Shown here piece by piece: positions 41,013 through 48,337 of a stretch of DNA of 64,000 nt. Where the stretch lies: the NCBI RefSeq assembly GCF_001905545.1, contig NZ_LIPD01000020.1, forward strand, positions 62,001 to 126,000. Reading direction: 5' to 3'. The notes under the pieces were generated by a model. The model was given only the letters and a program-made list of their open reading frames with translations. It was not told the DNA's origin and ran no database searches. The number at the start of each line of letters is the position of its first letter. Position 1 is the first letter of the stretch. The translations under genes were made by a program, and so were the position numbers. This stretch comes from Streptomyces sp. CB02056 (GTDB taxonomy: Bacteria > Actinomycetota > Actinomycetes > Streptomycetales > Streptomycetaceae).

Positions 41013-42359
41013 TCAGCGCTGCCGCTCGGGCTCCGCGTAGGTGCGGAAGTCCGAGGCGGTCTCCGGCCAGTTGGCCCGCTGCCAGCTCCGCAGTTCCGGG
41101 TACGTCGCGTGGGCGGGCACGACCACCAGGCGCTCGTCGAACCACCGGGTCAGGAACTCGCGCCGGCTGCGCACCTCCTCCCGGGTGCGCCCGCTCAGCA
41201 TGACCTGCCCGACCCCCTGGGTGGTGTCCTGCACCGTGTCCCCCGTCCGGAAGCCGTACGGGAGGTCCAGCCGCACGTGCTCGACACCGGGCAGGGCCCG
41301 GATCTGCTCCAGTGAGGGATAGCCGACCAGGACGCCGGGCCGGTTGGCGAGGAAGAGGGTGCTGACGCTCTCCGGGCGGACGGCCGGCTCGATCGCCGGC
41401 TCGATCCCCTCCGCGCACCGGATGGCGGCTTCGCCCAGGTCCACGCCGAACTTGAACGCCACCGCTTCGGAGATCAGCCCGCCGCCGGTGCGGGCGGCGC
41501 ACTCGCCGAACACGAGCCCGCCGGTGTCGGGCCGGCGGAACAGCTCCATGTGGAACACCCCGCGCCGCAGGCCGAGGGCCCGCAGCGCCTCCGTCACGAC
41601 CGGCCGCGCCAGGGCGAAGGCGTCCGCGTCCTCGGTCGGGTCGAAGCGTTCCAGCTGGAGCACCCGGTTGGCGTCGACGGCGGTCAGGCACGGCTCCGCG
41701 TAGGTGCCCACGCTGAGGAACCGGAGTTCGCCGTCGAAGACCACGCCGTCCGCCATCCACTCCTCGCCCGGCGTGAACTCCTCCAGGACGAAGGTGCGTT
41801 GCGGAACGCCCCGGCGCCGGTACTCGGCGCAGGTGTCGATCAGCTCGGACAGCCCCCGGACGACCGAGGTGTTCCGGGTGCCCGCCCCGGCGATGGGCTT
41901 GAGCACCGCCTTGTCGAAGTCCGCGAGGGCGGACGGATCCAGGTGGTGGATGTCCTCGATGACCTGCGAGGCGCCGACGTCCAGGCCGGCCGCCGCGACG
42001 GCCCGCTTCTGCAGCCACTTGTCCCGGAAGTTCGGGGCGATGTCCGCGGCCACGGCCGTCGGGAGGTCCAGGACCCGGGCGAGTGCCGCGACGGTGACCA
42101 GGGCCTCCTCGTCGGAGGTCTGGAGGAAGCGGAACTCCCGCTCGGCGGCGCCGGTCCGGCGCAGGGCGAGGAGGACGCTCTCGATGCTCGTCGGGTCCTC
42201 GGCGAAGATCCCCACGGCCCCGTCCGGGAGCTTCAGGTAGCCCCAGTCCGCCAGGTGCGGGCCGTGCACCACGTACGGCGTGATGCCGTTCCGGAGGCAG
42301 GCGCGCATCGCGTACGGGTCCGTGCCGACGATCAGGGCCGAGGGCTGGTCCTGGGGCAA
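41013..42359 (-). CDS. ATP-grasp carboxylate-amine ligase (paralogue 1)
   Basis: 448 residues from a TTG start 5 bases after AAGGAG; the start matches the paralogue at 49623, both opening with SALIVGxDPY. ATP-grasp features: DKAVLKPIAGAGTRNTSVV (ATP-binding lysine loop), FVLEEFTPGEEWMADGVV, and the metal-binding end of the active site HMELF...GECAARTGGG. The family joins a carboxylate to an amine or thiol by an acyl-phosphate, as in amino-acid ligases and carnosine synthase. It is the last gene of the minus-strand operon and probably adds an amino acid or similar amine to the cassette's product. More than half of its residues match the second ligase by eye. Substrates are unknown. Confidence 0.9.
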   Translation of the reverse strand: MPQDQPSALIVGTDPYAMRACLRNGITPYVVHGPHLADWGYLKLPDGAVGIFAEDPTSIESVLLALRRTGAAEREFRFLQTSDEEALVTVAALARVLDLPTAVAADIAPNFRDKWLQKRAVAAAGLDVGASQVIEDIHHLDPSALADFDKAVLKPIAGAGTRNTSVVRGLSELIDTCAEYRRRGVPQRTFVLEEFTPGEEWMADGVVFDGELRFLSVGTYAEPCLTAVDANRVLQLERFDPTEDADAFALARPVVTEALRALGLRRGVFHMELFRRPDTGGLVFGECAARTGGGLISEAVAFKFGVDLGEAAIRCAEGIEPAIEPAVRPESVSTLFLANRPGVLVGYPSLEQIRALPGVEHVRLDLPYGFRTGDTVQDTTQGVGQVMLSGRTREEVRSRREFLTRWFDERLVVVPAHATYPELRSWQRANWPETASDFRTYAEPERQR

Positions 42360-42447
42360 GGCTTCTCCTTCGTTGTGGGGCTGAGGGGGCGGCGGTCCGG
42401 GGGCGGACCGGGAAGACGGGTCGGAAGGGTGGACCGGGACGGCGGGT

Positions 42448-43188
42448 CTAGAGGTCGGCGATCCGCCACACCCCGATCGACTTGTCGGCGAAGCGGTGCT
42501 CGACCCGCCTGCCGTCCTCCTCGGTGACGTAGACCTCGGTGCACTGCTCGTCGAGCACCCGGAAGGGCTCGGGCAGCAGGAACGGGGCCCGCCGGAGGTT
42601 GAGCGGACGCCAGCCGCCCGCTTCGGTGGCGGCCTCGTTCCCGGCCCGCCCGGTGAAGGTGGTCGTCGCCAGGTAGGTCGAGCCGCTGCGCCGGATGTTG
42701 TCCAGCGCGCGGTGGACGTCGTCGTCTCCGAGGTGCACCAGGCAGTCGCGGGAGAAGACCAGGTCGACCTCCGGCAGCGGGTCGCGGGTGAGGTCGAGGA
42801 CCCGGAACTCGCGGTCGGCGCGGGCGAAGCGCGCCCGGTTGCGCTCGACCACCGCGGGGACGATGTCGGCACCGAGGTAGCGGTCGACGCCCAGGTCGAC
42901 CCTGGACATCCAGAAGAAGTCCCCGCACGGCGCGTCGAGCAGGCTCCGGACGCCGAGCTCGGCGAGCAGGGACGGCAGTTCGGCACGCAGCGCGGCCGTC
43001 TGGGCCAGGTTCGACCCGAGGCCGGAGCGGGATTCGTCGTCGTCGGCCCCGCTGTCCTCGGTCAGGGTCCAGGCTCCGCTGGCGTAGATCCGGGCGAAGG
43101 TCTCCTGGAGCGTGTCGCGCGGTGGCCCGGCGGCTTCCGGTGCCGCCACGGAACCGTGCGTGCCCTGCTGCCGGGTGTCGTCGGTCAT
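42448..43188 (-). CDS. SAM-dependent methyltransferase
   Basis: 246 residues, starting at an ATG (after AAGGAGG) that overlaps the MFS stop by ATGA. The Rossmann SAM-binding motif reads SLLDAPCGDFFWMSRVDLG, followed by YLGADIVPAVVERNRARF and the motif-IV-like DLVFSRDCLVHLGDDDV. The first 60 residues are divergent and polar. It resembles class I methyltransferases annotated in natural-product and surface-glycan clusters; whether N- or O-methylation occurs cannot be said. It is tightly coupled to the exporter and the ligase gene. Confidence 0.88.
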   Translation of the reverse strand: MTDDTRQQGTHGSVAAPEAAGPPRDTLQETFARIYASGAWTLTEDSGADDDESRSGLGSNLAQTAALRAELPSLLAELGVRSLLDAPCGDFFWMSRVDLGVDRYLGADIVPAVVERNRARFARADREFRVLDLTRDPLPEVDLVFSRDCLVHLGDDDVHRALDNIRRSGSTYLATTTFTGRAGNEAATEAGGWRPLNLRRAPFLLPEPFRVLDEQCTEVYVTEEDGRRVEHRFADKSIGVWRIADL

Positions 43189-44504
43189 TGGTCCTCCTTG
43201 GTCGTACGGACGGATGCCGGCACTGATGCCGAAGCCTGTTGCGGACGGTCTGCCCCCGCCTCCGCCCCCGCCCCCGCCGCGGCCTGCGGCTCGGACGGCA
43301 GGGTGCGGACCCCCGGGACGGCCAGCACGACGCCCGCGGTCGCGGCGACCAGGCAGGCCGCGCCCAGGAAGACGGCGCCGCTGCCGACCCGGTCCGCGAT
43401 CGGGGCGGCGACCGCCAGGCCGAGCGGGAGGAAGACGAACGAGCCGAAGGCGTCGTAGGACATCACCCGGGACATCGACTCCTCCGGCACGTGCTTCTGC
43501 AGTGCCGTGAGGAAGGTGACGTCGTTGAGGCTCATGCACAGGCCGGTGACGAACATCGCGCCGGCGGTGACGGCGACCGGCGCGGCGCAGGCCAGCGCGA
43601 CCAGGGACGGCACGATCCCCAGGGTGAACAGCACCGCGGCCCGCAGGGGCCGGCGGGGCCGCAGCCGGATGGCCAGCAGGCTGCCCGCCACGAAGCCGAC
43701 CGCCTGCGCGGTGAGGACGGCGGCCCATCCGGAGGCGCCGCCGAGGTGCGCCTCGGCCTCGACCGGTCCCAGCACGATGAAGCCGGCGCCGATGCACACG
43801 TTCACCAGCGCGAGTTGTGCCACCGCCGCCCACAGCCAGGTCCGTTCGGTGAACTCCCGCCACCCGTGCCGGAGTTGCGAGAAGATGCCTTCCTCCGTGG
43901 GCGACGGCTGGTCCGCCGTGCCGGTCAGCCGGACTCCGGCGAGGAGCACCGCGGACACCAGGAACGTCGCCGCGTCCACCACCAGTGCCCAGCCGGCGCC
44001 GAGCAGGACGACCAGCACGCCCGCGAGCGCCGCGCCGCCGATGCTGCCCGCGTTCATCGACAGCTGGACCAGCGCGTTGGCGGACTGGATCTTCTCGGCG
44101 GGCACGAGCTGCACCGTGACGCTCCGGGACGCCGGGGTGAACAGCGCGCTGGCGGCGCCGCTGACCATCGACAGGACGACCAGGCCCGCCAGGGAGTCCG
44201 TCCCGGTCAGCACCAGGACCGCGACCGCTCCCTGGGCGAGACCCGCGGTCAGGTCCGCCCCGACCATGACCCGGTGCCGCGGCAGCCGGTCGGCCAGGAC
44301 ACCGCCGTACAGCAGGAACGCGACCTGGGCGGCGATCCGGGCGGCGGCCACGATCCCGAGGGTCGAACCCGAGCCGTCCGGCATTCCGAGGACGGCGAAG
44401 GCGAGCGCCACCGGTGCGATGGCGTCACCCAGCAGGGAGACGGACCGGGCGGAGAACAGCAGCAGGAAGGAACGGTCTCGGAGGATGGAGAGGTCGGCGC
44501 GCAC
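43185..44504 (-). CDS. MFS transporter, candidate product exporter
   Basis: 439-residue major facilitator with about 12 hydrophobic segments, starting at a GTG. The N-terminal signature RDRSFLLLFSARSVSLLGDAIAPVALAFAVL and the loop GGVLADRLPRHRVMVGADL place it near the drug-efflux branch of MFS (MFS_3/TetV-like). The C-terminal tail is Ala/Glu-rich. It sits inside the biosynthetic operon between the HIT and methyltransferase genes and is the obvious exporter or self-resistance pump for the product. Confidence 0.92.
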   Translation of the reverse strand: MRADLSILRDRSFLLLFSARSVSLLGDAIAPVALAFAVLGMPDGSGSTLGIVAAARIAAQVAFLLYGGVLADRLPRHRVMVGADLTAGLAQGAVAVLVLTGTDSLAGLVVLSMVSGAASALFTPASRSVTVQLVPAEKIQSANALVQLSMNAGSIGGAALAGVLVVLLGAGWALVVDAATFLVSAVLLAGVRLTGTADQPSPTEEGIFSQLRHGWREFTERTWLWAAVAQLALVNVCIGAGFIVLGPVEAEAHLGGASGWAAVLTAQAVGFVAGSLLAIRLRPRRPLRAAVLFTLGIVPSLVALACAAPVAVTAGAMFVTGLCMSLNDVTFLTALQKHVPEESMSRVMSYDAFGSFVFLPLGLAVAAPIADRVGSGAVFLGAACLVAATAGVVLAVPGVRTLPSEPQAAAGAGAEAGADRPQQASASVPASVRTTKEDQ

Positions 44505-44555
44505 ACAAGGCCTTTCACGTTCTGGCCCGACGGGATCGAGCTGGTCGGGGAGCCG

Positions 44556-45077
44556 TCACACCGCGGTCCGGTCCGGGCGGTCGGGGGACGGTGCCGAGAG
44601 GCGGGCGCGGGTGGCGGCGAGCCGCTCCAGCGGCACCGGGTCGGCCTTCCAGGGGCGGTGGAGATGGTCCCCGGCCGCCCGGGGCACCAGGTGGACGTGC
44701 AGGTGGAACACGTCCTGCCAGCCCGCGTCCCGGTTCGCCTGGAACAGCGTCAGGCCGTCCGGCGCCAGCACGTCCCGGATCCGCCCGGCCATCAGGTGGA
44801 CGGTGGCCATCACGGCGGCGGCGTCCTCCGGGGTGATCTCCCAGAGGTCGGCGGCGTGGCGCTTGGGGATCACCAGGGTGTGCCCGTCCATGACCGCGGT
44901 GATGTCGAGGAAGGCGATGGTCCGCTCGTCCTCGTGGACGACGGCGGCGGGCAGCCGGCCCCCGACGATGGCGCAGAACACGCAGTCCGCGGACCGCGGG
45001 CCGTCGCCCCGGTCCCGCTCCGGCCCGGCGGTGGGCGCGGTGGGCGCAGGGGCCGCGGTGGTCGGCCGGGGCGTCAT
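44556..45077 (-). CDS. HIT-family nucleotide hydrolase/transferase
   Basis: 173 residues from the ATG that overlaps the glycosyltransferase stop (ATGA). After a Pro/Thr-rich leader of about 35 residues comes a HIT domain: CVFCAIVGGRLPAAVVHEDE, FLDITAVMDGHTLVIPKRH and the histidine triad HLHVHLVP. HIT proteins cleave or transfer nucleoside phosphates (for example adenosine-5'-phosphoramidate or dinucleoside polyphosphates). In this operon it points to a nucleotide or nucleotidyl-activated intermediate. It has kept all three active-site histidines, so it should be active. Confidence 0.93.
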   Translation of the reverse strand: MTPRPTTAAPAPTAPTAGPERDRGDGPRSADCVFCAIVGGRLPAAVVHEDERTIAFLDITAVMDGHTLVIPKRHAADLWEITPEDAAAVMATVHLMAGRIRDVLAPDGLTLFQANRDAGWQDVFHLHVHLVPRAAGDHLHRPWKADPVPLERLAATRARLSAPSPDRPDRTAV

Positions 45078-46171
45078 CGCGCGACCCGGCGGGAGAGTTC
45101 GGCCAGGTCGCCGGCGGTCCGCGACAGCGGGAAGCGCCCGCTGTTGACCAGGCCGGCCGCGGCCAGGTCGTCCAGCCGCTCCGGCGAGCGGAGGAACTCC
45201 TCGATGCGGCCCCGCAGCGCCGTGAAGTCCCCGAAGTCGACCGGGAGCGCGGAGCGGCCGAGCACCTCGGTCAGGCCCGGCACGGGCTGGTAGGCGACCG
45301 GCAGGCCGCACGCCTGCGCCTCGATGGTCACCAGCCCGAACGCCTCCAGCCGGAGCGAGGGGACGATCAGGAGGTCGTGTCCGCCGAACGCGCGCCACAG
45401 GTCCTCCCGGGACAGCCAGCCGAGGCGGCGCACCCGCGACAGGTCGGAGCGTGCGGCCAGGGCCGCGAACTCCGCCGGGGGAGCGGCCACGGAGAGCTCC
45501 ACCCCGGGGAGCGAGGCCACCGCCGCGATCAGGCCGGAGGTGGCCTTCTCGGCGGTGAGCCGACCCGCGTAGAGCACCCGCAGGACGCCCGCTTCGCGCT
45601 CCGCGCGGTGGCCCGGCCCGGTGGGCCGGCCGGCCAGCAGCCGGTCGGGGACGCCCCAGGGGATGTGGACGATCCGGTCCGACGGGACCGGGGCGATCCG
45701 GCGCAGCCGGTCCGCCATCGCCCGGGTGGGGACGACGATCGCGTCGGCCGATGCCGCGGTCTCCCGCAGGACGGCGGCCTGGGTCGGGTGGTCCTCGGCG
45801 AACAGCAGGTCGGTGCCGTGCACCAGCGCGATGCTCGGCCGGTCGGGAAAGACCTGCTGCAGGGCGGCCGTCGCGCCGAAGGCCAGGTGCTGGAGGTGCA
45901 GCACGTCGTGGTCGGCGGCGGGGTACCTGTCCCGGACGGCGGCGCCGAGCCGGTCCACGTAGGCCCAGAACGCCGGCCCCGACACCGTCTTGCCCGGCAC
46001 CGCGAGCAGGGCCGGTGAACCGGAGGTGTCGGGCGCCTGCCGGTCCTCCGGGGCGAGCATGAAGACGTCGGCGGGGATGAGCGGTTCCGGCCCGCCGTAC
46101 AGGTCGCGCAGCAGCTCGACGCTGCCGCCGGGGCTGTCCGGGGGGAGGTCGATCCCGGTGAGGACGTTCAC
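45074..46171 (-). CDS. GT4-family glycosyltransferase
   Basis: 365 residues from a GTG that overlaps the upstream stop by GTGA. GT-B fold: N-terminal acceptor half with VNVLTGIDLPPDSPGGS and DVLHLQHLAFG, donor half with VLRVLYAGRLTAEKATSGLI and the GT4 signature PSLRLEAFGLVTIEAQACGLPVAY (E-x7-E). The retaining GT4 family uses nucleotide sugars. It would glycosylate the product or an intermediate. A glycosyl donor pathway is not present, although a ROK sugar kinase is encoded next to the operon. Confidence 0.9.
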   Translation of the reverse strand: MNVLTGIDLPPDSPGGSVELLRDLYGGPEPLIPADVFMLAPEDRQAPDTSGSPALLAVPGKTVSGPAFWAYVDRLGAAVRDRYPAADHDVLHLQHLAFGATAALQQVFPDRPSIALVHGTDLLFAEDHPTQAAVLRETAASADAIVVPTRAMADRLRRIAPVPSDRIVHIPWGVPDRLLAGRPTGPGHRAEREAGVLRVLYAGRLTAEKATSGLIAAVASLPGVELSVAAPPAEFAALAARSDLSRVRRLGWLSREDLWRAFGGHDLLIVPSLRLEAFGLVTIEAQACGLPVAYQPVPGLTEVLGRSALPVDFGDFTALRGRIEEFLRSPERLDDLAAAGLVNSGRFPLSRTAGDLAELSRRVAR

Positions 46172-46692
46172 GCGAGCTCCTCGTACAGTCGCGATGTGTC
46201 GATGCCGCTGGTCCGGGTGTACTTCCGGCCCATGTTCTGGTAACTGGCCTCCGCGCCGAGGGTCTTGAGGAAGATGATCTTCCCGAAGGTCATCCCCGGA
46301 TAGATCCGCACCGGGCGCACGACGCGGATCTCGAGCGTCCATCGGATGGCGTGGCCGACGTGGCCGAGCGGTGCCGAGACGTGCACCCAGACGCCCAGCG
46401 CGCCCACCGTGCGGTCACCGTTGATCATCTGCGCGAAGCGCTCGGAATGGGTGCGCTCGTGGGTGACCCCGAGGTAGAGCCTGCCCGGCAGCAGCACCAT
46501 GCCGTCCGGCGGGATGGTGCGCTCCTCGAACTCGGTGGAATGCGCCGCGTCGAGTTCGGACTCGCACACCCGGATGGTGTCGCCGAGTCGCCAGTCGTAG
46601 GCGTTCGGGGAAATCCTTCGGGGGTCGAACGGCTCTATGACGATGTCACCGGAGTCGATCGACCTGGCTATTTCCGCCCGGGTGAGGATCAC
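46168..46692 (-). CDS. dCTP deaminase-like protein B (lacks SSxxxR, keeps catalytic Glu)
   Basis: 174 residues from a GTG overlapping the stop of protein A by GTGA. Trimeric dUTPase/dCTP-deaminase fold: opening VILTRAEIARSIDSGDIVIEPFD, PNAYDWRLGDTI, VRIYPGMTFGKIIF and the C-terminal RKYTRTSGIDTSR. Aligned by eye to E. coli and mycobacterial Dcd, the catalytic Glu is kept (E121 in RWTLEI). The phosphate-binding G-K/R-S-S-L-x-R block is degraded to GDRTVGA (Ser to R94, Arg to A98), the substrate-binding Asp is His (H111), and the KYQG lid is KYTR. It is unlikely to be an ordinary homotrimeric deaminase. It may need protein A to form a working site, or bind another ligand. Confidence 0.88.
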   Translation of the reverse strand: MILTRAEIARSIDSGDIVIEPFDPRRISPNAYDWRLGDTIRVCESELDAAHSTEFEERTIPPDGMVLLPGRLYLGVTHERTHSERFAQMINGDRTVGALGVWVHVSAPLGHVGHAIRWTLEIRVVRPVRIYPGMTFGKIIFLKTLGAEASYQNMGRKYTRTSGIDTSRLYEELA

Positions 46693-47216
46693 AGCTGCCC
46701 CAACTTGTCCCGCCAGTAGCGCGATTCCTGAGGACCGACCGCGCCCTGGTACTTCCCGGAATAGGGCTCGATATCGCCGAGCGTGTCGAAGAACATGATC
46801 TGCCCGATCTTCATCCCGGGATACACCCGCAGCGGTCGGACCGCGGACAGCATGAGGGTCCACTGGCCGTGGAAGCCGATGTCCCCGATCGGGGCGGTGA
46901 TCTCCACGAAGAGCCCGAGCCGGCCGACCGAGGAGCGCCCGAAGAGCAGGGGCACGAAGACGTCGGATCCGACCTCCTCCACGGTGTGCCCCAGGTAGAG
47001 CTGGTCGGGCTCCAGCACGAAGCCGCTGGAGTCGATCTTGGTGGCGTCGGTCCGGTTGGGCCGGTACGCGTCGATGACGCTGTCCGTGTAGGTGATCAGC
47101 GTCTCCCCGAGGCAGACGTTGTAGCTGTTCGGGTTCACCTGGTCCCGGTTGAACGGGGATATGGAAATCCTGCCGTCGCGGGCGGATTCAACGATTTCTG
47201 GTCCCGTCAGGATCAC
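46689..47216 (-). CDS. dCTP deaminase-like protein A (keeps SSxxxR, lacks catalytic Glu)
   Basis: 175 residues from GTG 47216, preceded by GGGAG; a TTG further upstream would add 11 residues not found in the family. It opens VILTGPEIVESARDG, with PNSYNVCLGETLI, LRVYPGMKIGQIMFF and a well-kept lid SGKYQGAVGPQESR. The phosphate-binding block is intact (GRSSVGR; S95, R99) and the substrate-binding Asp is kept (D112), but the catalytic Glu is Met (M122 in WTLMLS, an ungapped alignment with TLELS). Its losses are the mirror image of protein B. It is the first gene of the minus-strand operon, divergent from the ROK gene. Confidence 0.88.
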   Translation of the reverse strand: MILTGPEIVESARDGRISISPFNRDQVNPNSYNVCLGETLITYTDSVIDAYRPNRTDATKIDSSGFVLEPDQLYLGHTVEEVGSDVFVPLLFGRSSVGRLGLFVEITAPIGDIGFHGQWTLMLSAVRPLRVYPGMKIGQIMFFDTLGDIEPYSGKYQGAVGPQESRYWRDKLGQL

Positions 47217-47299
47217 AGGAGGCTCCCACTCTTCCGGCCTGCCGGACAAAACGGCGGGCGCGCACCGACGAGGCTTTTACGGGTCGTTTTCCAGGACGT

Positions 47300-47329
47300 T
47301 TGCCAGCTCGTCCGAGCATGCTCCATACT
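47300..47329 (+). promoter_or_regulatory. Possible promoter of the ROK gene
   Basis: TTGCCA, 18 bases, CATACT, ending 8 bases before the ROK start codon. If used, the transcript would be almost leaderless. This is a motif match by eye only, in the 121-base gap between the divergent Dcd-like and ROK genes. Confidence 0.3.
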
Positions 47330-47337
47330 CATCCCCC

Positions 47338-48258
47338 ATGAAACACGTCATAGCCCTTGATGTGGGCGGTACCGGAATCAAGTCCGCCCTGATCGGAAGC
47401 AGCGGAGAATTACTTCACCAGGCCCGCCGGGAAACCCCTCGCGAACGCGGCACCGACACCGTCGTGGAATCGGTGCTCGAGGCGGCCGCCGAAATGCGCG
47501 CCCACGGCGAGCGCCGCTTCGGCCGGCCCGCGGCCGCGGTGGGCGTCGCCGTGCCCGGCATCGTCGACGTCGGCACGGGCACCGTCGTGTTCGCGGCCAA
47601 CCTCGGTTGGCACGACCTCCCGCTCGGCGCGCTGCTGGCCGACCGCCTGGGCGGCGTGCCGGTCGCCTTCGGCCACGACGTCCGCACCGGAGGACTCGCC
47701 GAGCAGCGGATCGGCGCCGGCCGGGGCACCGAACAGTTCCTCTTCCTGGCCATCGGCACCGGCATCGCGGGCGCGATCGCCCTCGGCGGACGGATCGAGG
47801 CGGGCGCCCACGGCGCCGGCGGCGAGATCGGCCACATCGTGGTCCGGCCCGGAGGCGCCGCCTGCCCCTGCGGCCGGCGCGGCTGTCTGGAGCAGTACGC
47901 CTCGGCCTCGGCCGTCGGACGGGCCTGGGCCGCGGCCTCGGGCCGACCGGCCGCCGACGCGGCGGACTGCGTCCGGGCGCTGGAGGCCGGCGACAGCCGC
48001 GCCCGGACGGTCTGGGACGACGCCCTGGCCGCGCTCGCCGACGGTCTCGTCACCTGCCTCACCCTGCTCGACCCGGGCACCGTGATCATCGGAGGCGGGC
48101 TGGCCGAGGCCGGGGACACCCTGTTCGAACCGCTGCGCGCGGCGGTCGGGAAGCGGCTCGCCTTCGAGCGGATGCCGGAGATCGTGCCGGCGGCACTCGG
48201 GGAGACGGCGGGCTGCCTCGGCGCCGGCCTGCTGGCCTGGGACCTCCTCGGCGGCTGA
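47338..48258 (+). CDS. ROK-family sugar kinase
   Basis: 306 residues from ATG 47338. The ATP-binding start reads HVIALDVGGTGIKSALIG, followed by GVAVPGIVDVGTG, FGHDVRTGGLAEQ (catalytic Asp), AIGTGIAGAI, and the ROK zinc site GHIVVRPGGAACPCGRRGCLEQY. There is no N-terminal DNA-binding domain, so it is a kinase (glucose, GlcNAc or similar) and not a repressor. It diverges from the Dcd-like genes and may feed a sugar phosphate to the glycosyltransferase of the cassette, or simply be a neighbour. Confidence 0.92.
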   Translation: MKHVIALDVGGTGIKSALIGSSGELLHQARRETPRERGTDTVVESVLEAAAEMRAHGERRFGRPAAAVGVAVPGIVDVGTGTVVFAANLGWHDLPLGALLADRLGGVPVAFGHDVRTGGLAEQRIGAGRGTEQFLFLAIGTGIAGAIALGGRIEAGAHGAGGEIGHIVVRPGGAACPCGRRGCLEQYASASAVGRAWAAASGRPAADAADCVRALEAGDSRARTVWDDALAALADGLVTCLTLLDPGTVIIGGGLAEAGDTLFEPLRAAVGKRLAFERMPEIVPAALGETAGCLGAGLLAWDLLGG

Positions 48259-48272
48259 CGTCCTTCGCCCCC

Positions 48273-48310
48273 CGCCGTCGGCCCGCCGCTCCCGCAGCGG
48301 GCCGACGGCG
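48273..48310. terminator. Terminator hairpin between convergent genes
   Basis: 14-bp perfect stem CGCCGTCGGCCCGC / GCGGGCCGACGGCG with a 10-base loop, between the ROK gene (plus) and the ArgG-like gene (minus). Confidence 0.8.
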
Positions 48311-48337
48311 CGGGTACGGGACGGTACGGGCCGCGCA

